Part shown: piece after piece, positions 27,397 through 35,148 of the stretch
Position numbering within the stretch: the stretch's first letter is position 1
Layout of the letters: every line of letters starts with the position of its first letter
Source: Dyadobacter sp. Leaf189
GTDB lineage: Bacteria; Bacteroidota; Bacteroidia; Cytophagales; Spirosomataceae
Reading direction: 5' to 3'
Length of the DNA stretch: 64,000 nt
Assembly (NCBI RefSeq): GCF_001424405.1
Contig: NZ_LMPS01000005.1
Location: 840,268-904,267 of the forward strand
Notes under the pieces: model-generated
Told to the model about the DNA's origin: nothing
What the model saw: the letters and a program-made list of their open reading frames with translations, nothing else
Databases searched by the model: none
Program-made: the position numbers and the translations under genes

Positions 27397-28470
27397 ATGT
27401 TTTTATTTGATGCCCATCTCGATCTCTCCATGAACGCGGTGGAATGGAACCGGGACTTGACCCAGGACCTGTATGCAATAAGAGAGCGGGAAAAAAACCT
27501 GACCGACAAACCCGACCGCGGCAAAGGCGTAGTCAGTTTTCCGGAAATGCGGAAAGGTAATATCGGTATCTGCGTAGCCACGCAAATTGCCCGGTTTGTC
27601 AAGCCTGACAGTAAGATACCCGGCTGGCATTCCCAGGCCCAGGCCTGGGCGCAAAGCCAGGCGCAGATTGCGTGGTACAAGGCCATGGAGGAAGCGGGTG
27701 AAATGTTCCAGATCACGAATTTTGAACAACTCACGGCACATTTGTCACTTTGGCAAAATGCAGCTTCAACCGAAAACCTGCCGATCGGCTATATACTAAG
27801 TCTTGAAGGCGCGGATTCCCTGATCAGTCTGAAAAACCTGGAAATCGCCTACAACTACGGACTTCGCGCCATTGGCCCTGCGCATTACGGGCCTGGCGTA
27901 TATGCCTATGGTACTGATTCTAACGCGCCATTGTCGCAAAAAGGAAAAGACCTGCTCCTTGAAATGGATAGGTTAAATATGATCCTCGACGCGACGCACT
28001 TATGCGATACTGCATTCTGGGAAGCGCTCAACATTTATAAAGGTCCGGTTTGGGCGAGTCACAACCTCACACGGGCTATTACTCCGCACAACCGCCAGTT
28101 TTCAGACGAGATGATCAAGGCACTGATCGAAAGAGGCGCGGTGATCGGAATGGCATTTGACGCGTGGATGATGATTCCCGGTTGGATAAGAGGAAAATCC
28201 ACGCCCGAAAGTACCGGATTGAAGATCGGGCACATTGTACAGCATATTGATCATATTTGCCAGATAGCAGGCAATGCGGATCATGTAGGAATAGGATCTG
28301 ACCTTGACGGCGCTTACGGCAAAGAACAATCTCCCGGCGACCTCGACTCCATTGCCGACCTGCAAACAATCGCTCCCCTCCTAGCCTCCCGTGGTTACGC
28401 TGATGAAGACATCGAGAAGATCATGTGGAAGAACTGGGTTGAGTTTCTGCGAGTTGCCTGGGCTGGTTGA
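27397..28470 (+). CDS. Membrane-dipeptidase (M19) family dipeptidase
   Basis: A 357-residue TIM-barrel metallopeptidase. All zinc ligands are visible: H7 and D9 in FDAHLDLS, the bridging E137 in LSLEGAD, H201 in DATHLCD and H222 in ASHNL, plus the aspartate in IGSDLDG. M19 enzymes cleave dipeptides and many accept D-amino acids at the C-terminal position. No signal peptide is apparent, so it should be cytoplasmic. In this operon it would release D-amino acids for the PLP enzyme encoded directly upstream. A strong terminator follows 68 bases later. Confidence 0.93.
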   Translation: MFLFDAHLDLSMNAVEWNRDLTQDLYAIREREKNLTDKPDRGKGVVSFPEMRKGNIGICVATQIARFVKPDSKIPGWHSQAQAWAQSQAQIAWYKAMEEAGEMFQITNFEQLTAHLSLWQNAASTENLPIGYILSLEGADSLISLKNLEIAYNYGLRAIGPAHYGPGVYAYGTDSNAPLSQKGKDLLLEMDRLNMILDATHLCDTAFWEALNIYKGPVWASHNLTRAITPHNRQFSDEMIKALIERGAVIGMAFDAWMMIPGWIRGKSTPESTGLKIGHIVQHIDHICQIAGNADHVGIGSDLDGAYGKEQSPGDLDSIADLQTIAPLLASRGYADEDIEKIMWKNWVEFLRVAWAG

Positions 28471-28537
28471 TAGTTATGTAAAGTAATTAATGTAAAATCT
28501 AATATTTTCTTAATAATATAATAAAACCTTTTTCAGA

Positions 28538-28579
28538 AAAGCTTCGCAATTTCGGCCTTACGAATTGCGAGGCTTTTTT
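28538..28579 (+). terminator. Intrinsic terminator of the D-amino-acid operon
   Basis: A stem of about 15 pairs (AAAGC-TTCGCAATTTCG with CGAATTGCGA-GGCTTT) around GCCTTA, ending in six T residues. Confidence 0.88.
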
Positions 28580-28613
28580 GTTTACGTATAAAGCTGGAAA
28601 TCGGAGCTTCTTA

Positions 28614-28645
28614 TTTGGAATTATTATAAATAATTAGCATCTTTG
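28614..28645 (+). promoter_or_regulatory. Candidate promoter for the small HMA-like gene
   Basis: TTTG at 28614-28617, a 20-base spacer and CATCTTTG at 28638-28645 match the Bacteroidota -33/-7 pattern with one mismatch in the -7 box. The gene starts 50 bases downstream. Confidence 0.45.
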
Positions 28646-28694
28646 ATCCACAGCGATTGCCAATTGAATATCAACCGACCGTTAATTAGCCAGA

Positions 28695-28949
28695 ATGAAA
28701 AACACATATAAGATTTCGTTTAGAACGCGGATCAAAAACAATAAGTCATTTCAACGCCTCCACGATTGCCTCAAACAATTGAATGTAAAACATTGGGCTT
28801 ACGATTTCCAGGATCTGATGCTTACACTCACATCTGAGCTTTCAGACTTCAAAGTGATTGAGACTGCATTAAGATCCGCAGGATACGTTTGTCACTTCAT
28901 CAAACTTGAAAACCTCGATTCGAGCGGCGGCGAGCTTGCTGTCGCCTGA
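28695..28949 (+). CDS. Small protein resembling an HMA domain without metal-binding cysteines
   Basis: An 84-residue cytoplasmic protein. Its pattern (YKISFRTRIKNNKSFQRLHDC, LKHW-like strand, MLTLTSELSDFKVIETALRSAGYV) closely follows heavy-metal-associated domains of Bacteroidota, which usually read FKTNI-CxxC...V.W.VD...LTV...V...AGY. The CxxC that binds copper is replaced by NNKS; one cysteine remains at a different place and another near the end. A metal-carrier role is therefore doubtful. It has its own promoter-like sequence and a perfect bidirectional terminator. Family assignment is by eye only. Confidence 0.65.
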   Translation: MKNTYKISFRTRIKNNKSFQRLHDCLKQLNVKHWAYDFQDLMLTLTSELSDFKVIETALRSAGYVCHFIKLENLDSSGGELAVA

Positions 28950-28953
28950 AAAT

Positions 28954-28987
28954 AAAAGCGGCCCGGCGAAATCGCCGGGCCGCTTTT
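28954..28987. terminator. Perfect bidirectional terminator
   Basis: A perfect 15-bp stem (AAAAGCGGCCCGGCG and its complement) with an AAAT loop. It lies between the plus-strand gene ending at 28949 and the minus-strand otsAB ending at 29002, with A and T flanks usable in both directions. Confidence 0.92.
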
Positions 28988-29001
28988 GCTAGTAACCCTA
29001 C

Positions 29002-31239
29002 CTATTCCTGGTCGGCAGATACCATGAAGTTCAAAAAGTAGAATACCTCTTCCTGACTTTTAATGTGATTTCGGGCAGCAGACAAATCATCCCCGATTTT
29101 AATGGTATAAGATGTTTCCGGCAATGCTTCAAACATATCTTCATCCGTAGTATCATCTCCTATCGCCAAAACGAAATCATAGCTGCCATTATCTACAAAC
29201 ATCTTCGTTGCAGTTCCCTTGTTGAATGCAGTCTTCTTAACTTCCACAACCTTGTTTCCATCAATTACCTGCAAGTTCATTTCAGGCTGAATGTAGTTTT
29301 TCAATTGCCATAACAACTCCTGAGCGCGACGTGTTGCGTATTCCGGGTCGTCAGCAGTACGATAGTGCCAGGCAAGCGAAGTTTCCTTTTCCTCCACAAA
29401 TGCGCCAGGGCATCTTTTGGCATACATATCCATGATCGGGCGAATATTATCTTTCCATCCCTCCTCATAATTCTCGTTCAATGTCCAATCTTCTTCACCT
29501 TTCAATTTGATCAAAGCGCCGTGTTCGGCGATCATATGTACAGGTAAGTCCCTGAAAAGCTTGTCCAGGAAAAACTTGTCCCTTCCGCTCACGATTACTA
29601 CCGTGTCACGCTGCGCAATTTCGCCGATCAGTCTTTTTACATCCTGAGAAATAATGGCCTTTGCGGGATCAGGCACGATCGGCGCGAGTGTACCATCATA
29701 GTCAAAAAACAGGATCCGGTTTGAAGCTCTTCGGTAAGCCAGACGGATCGCATTGATTCCATTGTCGGTCAAAAAAGCCTGTTTTAATCTTTCGTGTTCT
29801 TGTTCCAGCATTGTCATTTGTGTAAAAAAGTCGTTTGTCCACGCAAAAACATCGTAGTCTCTGATGCGCTCGCGCATTGCGTCCATTCGTTTAATCTGTT
29901 CCTCTTCCGGCATTTCAAAGGCAAGTTTGATCGCATCTGCGATATCCTGTCTGTCAAGCGGGTTGATGATCAGAGCTTCACCAAGCTCCGCAGCTGCACC
30001 CGCCATTTCACTGAGTATCAACACTCCCCGGCGGTCTTTCCGACTAGCTACATATTCCTTGCAAACCAGATTCATCCCGTCACGCACCGGCGTGATCAGT
30101 GCCACATCACTGGCAGTGTACATGCCGACAAGCTCATCGTAAGGCATCGAGCGATACTGATAAATAATGGGCTGCCAGGAGATACTTCCAAAATCTGCAT
30201 TGATCTTCCCTACCGTTTGATCGATATCGGATTTCATCTGCTGATATTGCTCGATTGTGTCCCGTGAAGGCACTACCACCATCGCGAAAGAAACCTTTTC
30301 GTGCCACTCGGGGTATCGTTCTAAAAACCGCTGGTAACCACGCAGCCGGTGAATGATACCTTTGGAATAATCAAGCCTGTCCACGGAAAAGATAATCTTC
30401 TCCTTCAAAGATTGACGCGCATCCTCTCTGGCGTGCACCACTTCCGGCTTATTATACGCATCATTGAATTTGGCAAAATCGATACTGATCGGAAATGAAT
30501 CAACCTTCACAATCCGGTTGCTCATATTAATGTAATGCAGCTTGTTGCCATGTTCCGAAACCAGTCGCGCGGCTTTCAGAAAGTACTCTACATAATCATT
30601 GGTATGAAAACCAACCACATCAGCCCCTAAAATTCCATTGACAATCGCCTTCCGCCAGCCTGTCGGCAACATGCGGAAGAGTTCGTAGGAAGGAAAAGGT
30701 ATGTGAAAGAAGAAGCCGACCTTGTTGGCAGCAAATTTCTCCCGGATCATACCAGGCAGGAGCATCAACTGGTAATCCTGTACCCAAACCACATCGCCAG
30801 GTCTGATGATCTCTGACAGTTTTTCAAAGAAAAGCTGATTGGCCTGCTGATAAGCTTCGAAATAAGCATCTTCAAAGCGGGCGAGCGACGGGAAGTAGTG
30901 GCATAGCGGCCAGATGAGGTTGTTACAAAAACCTTCATAATAGTTTTCATTCATCTCTTCGGGAATGAAGACCGGATGCGCCTGGAAGTTGTCGTTCTCC
31001 ATGGACTGTCCTTCCAGCTCCTCCTGCGTATTCTCAGAAAACCCAACCCATTGAATTTTCTCGTTCGCATTAAAAGCAGCATTGCTGGTATCTTTAACAA
31101 GCGATAAGACGGCGGAGACCAGACCGCCCGAATTTTGGAATAATCGGGGCTGGTCGTTCTCCCAAACCAGTTTGAAAGGCAGGCGGTACGCGACTATTAT
31201 TAATCTTCCTGCACTACCATTATCTGATAAATTTTCCAT
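29002..31239 (-). CDS. Bifunctional trehalose-6-phosphate synthase/phosphatase
   Basis: A 745-residue fusion of OtsA and OtsB. The N-terminal ~470 residues are a GT20 trehalose-6-phosphate synthase (VVWVQDYQLMLLPGMIR, GFFFHIPFPSYELFR, VDRLDYSKGIIHRL, TPVRDGMNLVCKEYVA). The C-terminal part is a HAD phosphatase with the DxD nucleophile motif at D513-Y-D515-G-T and GDDTTDEDMFE near the end. The enzyme makes trehalose from UDP-glucose and glucose-6-phosphate in the cytoplasm, a common stress protectant. Such fusions are frequent in Bacteroidota. A hairpin (CATTCCG/CGGAATG) lies in its upstream region at 31268-31292. Confidence 0.96.
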   Translation of the reverse strand: MENLSDNGSAGRLIIVAYRLPFKLVWENDQPRLFQNSGGLVSAVLSLVKDTSNAAFNANEKIQWVGFSENTQEELEGQSMENDNFQAHPVFIPEEMNENYYEGFCNNLIWPLCHYFPSLARFEDAYFEAYQQANQLFFEKLSEIIRPGDVVWVQDYQLMLLPGMIREKFAANKVGFFFHIPFPSYELFRMLPTGWRKAIVNGILGADVVGFHTNDYVEYFLKAARLVSEHGNKLHYINMSNRIVKVDSFPISIDFAKFNDAYNKPEVVHAREDARQSLKEKIIFSVDRLDYSKGIIHRLRGYQRFLERYPEWHEKVSFAMVVVPSRDTIEQYQQMKSDIDQTVGKINADFGSISWQPIIYQYRSMPYDELVGMYTASDVALITPVRDGMNLVCKEYVASRKDRRGVLILSEMAGAAAELGEALIINPLDRQDIADAIKLAFEMPEEEQIKRMDAMRERIRDYDVFAWTNDFFTQMTMLEQEHERLKQAFLTDNGINAIRLAYRRASNRILFFDYDGTLAPIVPDPAKAIISQDVKRLIGEIAQRDTVVIVSGRDKFFLDKLFRDLPVHMIAEHGALIKLKGEEDWTLNENYEEGWKDNIRPIMDMYAKRCPGAFVEEKETSLAWHYRTADDPEYATRRAQELLWQLKNYIQPEMNLQVIDGNKVVEVKKTAFNKGTATKMFVDNGSYDFVLAIGDDTTDEDMFEALPETSYTIKIGDDLSAARNHIKSQEEVFYFLNFMVSADQE

Positions 31240-31402
31240 AGACTACTATTTTACGTCAAAATTGTGCCATTCCGGTCTAAATCGACGGAATGCTGATATG
31301 TGTCCAAACTAAACCTGAAAGAAGCATAAAGACGCACATTGCCCTTGCCAGTCTTTCTGAACAATTCGCTACACAATCTGGGGTTTTTTCTACTAGGCAG
31401 AT

Positions 31403-31433
31403 TTTGGCTTTGCCTGAAATTGCATTAGCTTAG
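31403..31433 (+). promoter_or_regulatory. Candidate promoter of the orphan RNA
   Basis: TTTG at 31403-31406, a 19-base spacer and TAGCTTAG at 31426-31433 (one mismatch to TAnnTTTG). A start a few bases later would fall at the 5' arm of the closing stem of the RNA. Confidence 0.45.
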
Positions 31434-31436
31434 CCT

Positions 31437-31678
31437 CCGCAACCTCGTTCATCACATTACAGGAGTCGCTTCTGGCGAACCGCAAAATAATCCTCGGGTT
31501 ACTTTGCAAGCATCTAAAAGTGCTGTTTTCCGCAGAATAATGTGATGACTGAACACAAATACAGGTTTCGAAAGAAAACCCTAGATTAGTCCTGGACTAC
31601 AATCACGTAATCGCAGATTAATACTGTGCCACTCTTTGTTGTGGGTTGCGGGCGGTCAGAAATGACCGCCATTTTTTT
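31437..31678 (+). ncRNA. Orphan structured RNA of about 240 nt, unidentified
   Basis: No plus-strand gene lies upstream, yet a textbook terminator ends here. CCGCAACC at 31437-31444 pairs with GGTTGCGG at 31644-31651 and closes the whole element. Inside, 31449-31459 pair with 31538-31548 over 11 perfect bp (core ATCACATTA/TAATGTGAT). That arm holds smaller hairpins: CAGGAG-TCG-CTTCTG, and GCAAAATAA (31482-31490) with TTACTTTGC (31499-31507). A second set follows, including TAGTC-CTG-GACTA. The hallmark sequences of RNase P RNA, tmRNA and SRP RNA were not found, and it is not a simple rod like 6S RNA. I do not recognise the class. The exact 5' end is inferred from the promoter and the stem. 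Confidence 0.6.
31651..31678 (+). terminator. Terminator of the orphan RNA
   Basis: Perfect 8-bp stem GGCGGTCA / TGACCGCC with a GAAA tetraloop, followed by ATTTTTTT. Confidence 0.88.
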
Positions 31679-31704
31679 GTTGTTTGCCCAATCCTTTCAG
31701 AAAC

Positions 31705-31732
31705 AAAAAGCGGCAAGATTGCTCCTGCCGCT
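31705..31732 (-). terminator. Terminator of the NTF2-like gene
   Basis: On the minus strand, AGCGGCA and TGCCGCT form a 7-bp stem followed by five T. It lies 25 bases after the stop of the gene at 31757. Confidence 0.75.
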
Positions 31733-31756
31733 CTCATTTGAATATCTAATTAATTG

Positions 31757-32224
31757 TTAAGCGACGATCTTCACAGCCTGACGGGCGATCAAAATCCATT
31801 TGCCGCCTGCCTGCTTTTGCCACATCTGCAACACTTTGATATTTGCATTACCGGGGCCTTTTCCGGCGTCATTCGTCTTAGCGGTAAGAATGTGACGCAC
31901 GATCGCCGCATTGCCAACTATCTTGATGGTCTGTTCCGTGAGATCCATCGTTACAAAGTCGTACTTGCTGGTCATCAGCGACTCGACAAATGTTTTCTGA
32001 TCTTCAACCAACCCATTCGAATGGCCATAGCTCAGGTCTTTGGAAGAAATTGCTTCAAGCCCTTTTTGATTGGGTTCAACAAGCAGCAATTTCAAAGACT
32101 CCACTGCTTTTGCAACTTCTGATTCTTCCTTGCTTTGCGCCATACTTGATTGCGGGGTTAGTAGCGTGATTAACAAAAAAGCCAGGCAAATGCCCAACCA
32201 GCTTCTTGGGATAGCACTTTTCAT
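31757..32224 (-). CDS. Secreted NTF2-like (DUF4440/SnoaL-type) protein
   Basis: A 155-residue exported protein with signal peptide (WLGICLAFLLITLLTPQSSMAQ). The rest matches the NTF2-like fold: an N-terminal helix (SEVAKAVESLKLLLV), a segment with LSYGHSNG, and antiparallel strands MDLTEQTIKIVGNAAIVRHILTAKT and KVLQMWQKQAGGKWILIARQAVKI. Such proteins are usually small ligand-binding or catalytic domains of unknown substrate in Bacteroidota. Monocistronic. Confidence 0.82.
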   Translation of the reverse strand: MKSAIPRSWLGICLAFLLITLLTPQSSMAQSKEESEVAKAVESLKLLLVEPNQKGLEAISSKDLSYGHSNGLVEDQKTFVESLMTSKYDFVTMDLTEQTIKIVGNAAIVRHILTAKTNDAGKGPGNANIKVLQMWQKQAGGKWILIARQAVKIVA

Positions 32225-32426
32225 GCAAGAGGTAATTTAAGTTTAAAATTGTTTCCTGACTTTAAAATACCATCCTCTCCGTTCTATACTGGCTTTTTAG
32301 CCACATATGACCATAAATCGCCTGATCCAGGCCGAGCTCACGAAAAATAAAGCCAGATCCACAGTTACTTTCCAGTTAACGCTACGTCTAAAAAGGAAAG
32401 GAGGAAAAAAATCTTGAAAAAAGATG

Positions 32427-32444
32427 GTTTCCATATATAGAAAC
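32427..32444 (+). promoter_or_regulatory. Candidate HigA operator upstream of higB
   Basis: Inverted repeat GTTTC-N8-GAAAC around CATATATA, ending 19 bases before the higB start. Another inverted repeat, ATCTT-N5-AAGAT, lies at 32411-32425. HigA-type antitoxins bind palindromes at their own promoter, so one or both may be autoregulatory sites. Confidence 0.4.
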
Positions 32445-32463
32445 AAAAAAATGATGTAACTTT

Positions 32464-32802
32464 ATGATTGAAAAATTATTTGAGGTGGTATTCCTCGAAG
32501 AGGCGTTTACTTTCCTGAAAGCACTGGATAAGAAACATTCCGAAAAAATATTGTACAACGTCAGGAAAGCACAAGCCAAGAATGACCCGGAGCTTTTGAA
32601 GAAGCTTAATAGTGAAATATGGGAGTTCCGGACATTATATCAAGGTTTACAGTACCGGCTTCTGGCATTTTGGGATAAGTCTCAGGCAGAACAAACGATG
32701 GTCATTGCGACACATGGTTTTATCAAGAAGCAAAGCAAAGTGCCGGAAAATGAAGTTGGCAGAGCTCAAAAACTTAGAAGTAAGTATTTCGATGAAAAAT
32801 AA
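32464..32802 (+). CDS. higB: RelE/HigB-type (Gp49-like) toxin
   Basis: A 112-residue protein of the phage-derived Gp49-like/HigB family: N-terminal VVFLEEAFTFLKALDKKHSEKILYNVRKA, the central IWEFRTLYQGLQYRLLAFWD with conserved arginines, and VIATHGFIKKQSKVPENEVGRAQKLRSKYF. Members are ribosome-dependent mRNA interferases. It precedes the Xre antitoxin gene by 12 bases, the toxin-first order typical of higBA. Whether it is active is not shown by sequence. Confidence 0.9.
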   Translation: MIEKLFEVVFLEEAFTFLKALDKKHSEKILYNVRKAQAKNDPELLKKLNSEIWEFRTLYQGLQYRLLAFWDKSQAEQTMVIATHGFIKKQSKVPENEVGRAQKLRSKYFDEK

Positions 32803-32814
32803 ACCATTCAAAAA

Positions 32815-33129
32815 ATGAAAACTTTCACACTTGACGAAGTACAGGACGAATTAATCGGCAAGATCGGGACACCCGCCCGGGACAGGTTCGAGTACAACCT
32901 GCAGATAGACCTGGTGGGCAAAGCAATCAGGGACACGCGGCTTGAAAGGCAGCTTACACAGGAAGAGTTGGGTAAGCTTGTTGGTGTACAAAAAGCGCAG
33001 ATCTCGAAATTGGAAAACAATGCAGCGAACATGACGCTAGATACATTGATCCGCGTATTTGCTGCTTTGAAGGCCAAAGTGCAGCTTCATGTGGAGCTTC
33101 CTAACATTAGTATTAATGTTGAAAAGTAG
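32815..33129 (+). CDS. higA: HigA-type antitoxin with Xre helix-turn-helix
   Basis: A 104-residue DNA-binding antitoxin. The helix-turn-helix reads RQLTQEELGKLVGVQKAQISKLENNAANMTLDTLIRVFAAL at about residues 45-85. The N-terminal 40 residues (KTFTLDEVQDELIGKIGTPARDRFEYNL) probably contact the toxin. It should neutralise HigB and repress the promoter through the palindrome at 32427-32444. Confidence 0.9.
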   Translation: MKTFTLDEVQDELIGKIGTPARDRFEYNLQIDLVGKAIRDTRLERQLTQEELGKLVGVQKAQISKLENNAANMTLDTLIRVFAALKAKVQLHVELPNISINVEK

Positions 33130-33189
33130 CTACCTGTAATTACATTATATACTATTAAAAAGTATTAAATGTTATATACAAATAGGTAG
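33130..33189. terminator. A/T-rich stem-loop between convergent genes
   Basis: Outer CTACCT (33130-33135) pairs with AGGTAG (33184-33189); inner ACATT...AATGT and ATACT...AGTAT form two 5-bp stems around ATTAAAA. It lies between higA and the convergent KDPG aldolase gene and may terminate both, though it is weak. Confidence 0.4.
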
Positions 33190-33228
33190 TAATACGGGGA
33201 ATATACTTTTCACATGGGTTTCAGGTAA

Positions 33229-33870
33229 TCAGAGCTCTGCCAGTTTTTGAACAAACTGGATAAAATGGCTTTTCAAACCTTCCCAATCTTTATTCTGGAT
33301 CAGCTTCTTATCGAAGAGCTGTCCTCCGATACCGAGTCCATTTGCGCCTGCTTTCATGAATGCGACCATATTGTCCAGGCCCACGCCTCCTGTTGGAAGA
33401 AGTTTGAGCTGGTTCATAGGGGCTTTAAGGTCTTTGATATACTCAGGTCCCAGGGAGGTTGCCGGATAAATTTTCACCATTGTCGCTCCGAGGCTCCATG
33501 CATTATAAATCTCGGTAGGTGTAAATGCACCGGGGAAGACAGGAACTCCCTTTTTCACACACGATTTGATTACTTTCTTGCTGATCACAGGCGTAACAAT
33601 GAACTGGGCGCCGGCCTTTAAGGCACTTTTCAAATCATCTTTTGTGCAAACCGTACCCGCTCCGATATTCAGACCTGCCGCTTCATTTTCCACAGCATAC
33701 CGGATTATGTCAGCTGCGCCAGGGGTGTTCATGGTGATTTCTACTGTGGTAAGACCAGCTTCCCTGTAAATAGGAAGAATTTGCTTGATATCTTCCAGAT
33801 CTACATTCCGGATAATCCCTACCAGAGGAGCTTTCTCAAATAGCGGGAATGAAAACTTTTCTTTATTCAT
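33229..33870 (-). CDS. KDPG/KHG aldolase
   Basis: A 213-residue class I aldolase of the Eda family, which splits 2-keto-3-deoxy-6-phosphogluconate into pyruvate and glyceraldehyde-3-phosphate, or 4-hydroxy-2-oxoglutarate into pyruvate and glyoxylate. The Schiff-base lysine is in ATMVKIYPATSLG and the catalytic glutamate in LTTVEITMNTPG. The GAGTVCTKDDLKSALKAGAQFIVTP and LLPTGGVGLDN phosphate-binding parts are complete. It lies downstream of a LacI regulator on the same strand with an 88-base gap, suggesting control by a sugar acid. Confidence 0.93.
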   Translation of the reverse strand: MNKEKFSFPLFEKAPLVGIIRNVDLEDIKQILPIYREAGLTTVEITMNTPGAADIIRYAVENEAAGLNIGAGTVCTKDDLKSALKAGAQFIVTPVISKKVIKSCVKKGVPVFPGAFTPTEIYNAWSLGATMVKIYPATSLGPEYIKDLKAPMNQLKLLPTGGVGLDNMVAFMKAGANGLGIGGQLFDKKLIQNKDWEGLKSHFIQFVQKLAEL

Positions 33871-33958
33871 TGTGTTAATTAACTATCTATTTCATCAATT
33901 GTGAGCGCCTTTTTGCTCCGCGCCACTTGAAGCGCTAACTCGCTCCTTCCATGCACAA

Positions 33959-34981
33959 TTACTTCTTTGCACTGGAAGATTCCCTTGCTATCAGCCGGGC
34001 CTCCATTAGGATCTGCCTTACTCCTTCTTCCGGGTTAACAAATTTGGCGAGCAGAAATTCCACTGCCGTTTTCCCCAACAGTTCAAGCGGCTGGCGAAGA
34101 TAGGAGATCGGACAATAGTACAGGTCGAAAACTTCTGCCTGACCGAAGCTGACAATCGCCAGATCTTGCGGCACTTTGAGCCGGAGCTCGTTGATGTATC
34201 TCAGTCCATTGATCGCCAATCCGTAAGTCGCGAATATAAGTGCCTCAACCCGCTCGGGCAGGGACAGTATCTGGTCAATTGCAATTCGTACCTCGCCTTC
34301 CATGGTGTCGAAGCGTACCTCTTTCAACCATTCATTCTGAAACTGGATCTGACTATCGGCCAGTGCGTGTTTATAGCCGCGTACCCGCTCTTCCATGTGG
34401 TACATTTTAGAATCATAGGCGATAATCCCGATCCGGGTATACCCTCCTTTGATGAGGTGAATGCCAGCATCATAGGAGGCTTTGTAATTGTTTGTTGCCA
34501 CAAAATCGGTTTGAATTTCCGGAAAATGCCGGTCCAGGAGCACAAACGGAATCTTCCTTTCTTTGAGATAATGGATCTGGTTTTCGGAGCCTTCCGAGGA
34601 AACAATGATGATCCCGTCTACCTGCCGGTTGATCAGTACATTCAGCAGGTCCCAGGATTTATCTGCGTTTTCATCGCAGCTGCCTATAATAACCGTGTAA
34701 CCGTTTCGCTTGGCTTCGTCTTCCACAACCCGCGCGATATTGGCAAAAAACGGGTTCGAAATATCGGCGATAACCAGACCAATGGTGTGCGTTTTGCCGC
34801 TGCGCAGACTCTTCGCCAAATGATTGGGCTGGTAGTTGAGCTCCAATGCGATCTCCCTGATCTTCTTCGCAATTGCTTCTCCTACCCGCGTTTCACGCTC
34901 CTTCCCATTCAAAACATAGGAAACGAGGGCGGTGGAAACGCCGGCTTTATGTGCAATGTCCTTGAGGGAAGCCTTTTTCAT
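33959..34981 (-). CDS. LacI family transcriptional regulator
   Basis: A 340-residue regulator. The N-terminal helix-turn-helix is ASLKDIAHKAGVSTALVSYVLNGK, followed by the hinge LNYQPNHLAKSLRSGKTHTIGL and a periplasmic-binding-protein-like effector domain. ATG 34981 (MKKASLKD) is chosen; an in-frame start at 35005 adds eight residues not seen in the family. It probably controls the aldolase gene downstream and may sense a keto-sugar. The plus-strand histidine kinase gene diverges from it. Confidence 0.92.
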   Translation of the reverse strand: MKKASLKDIAHKAGVSTALVSYVLNGKERETRVGEAIAKKIREIALELNYQPNHLAKSLRSGKTHTIGLVIADISNPFFANIARVVEDEAKRNGYTVIIGSCDENADKSWDLLNVLINRQVDGIIIVSSEGSENQIHYLKERKIPFVLLDRHFPEIQTDFVATNNYKASYDAGIHLIKGGYTRIGIIAYDSKMYHMEERVRGYKHALADSQIQFQNEWLKEVRFDTMEGEVRIAIDQILSLPERVEALIFATYGLAINGLRYINELRLKVPQDLAIVSFGQAEVFDLYYCPISYLRQPLELLGKTAVEFLLAKFVNPEEGVRQILMEARLIARESSSAKK

Positions 34982-35148
34982 TGAGGTCGCTTTCACATAA
35001 AACAAGCAAAAATCCTTTCTCTACCCAATATTGGCATTACAGACCCATTTACCACAGTTCAGATAAGTGAGCCAACGGTTTAAGTAAATGCGCTGAAAAC
35101 CATATTTTGCCACACTTATTTTACAACCCACATCCTCATTCCCGCAAC

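Larger units (their letters stand above)
31240..31756. other. 517-base region between minus-strand genes, carrying a plus-strand RNA
   Basis: Contains the otsAB upstream region, a promoter-like pair and structured RNA on the plus strand (31403-31678), and the minus-strand terminator of the NTF2-like gene (31705-31732). No protein-coding frame is supported. Confidence 0.7.
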
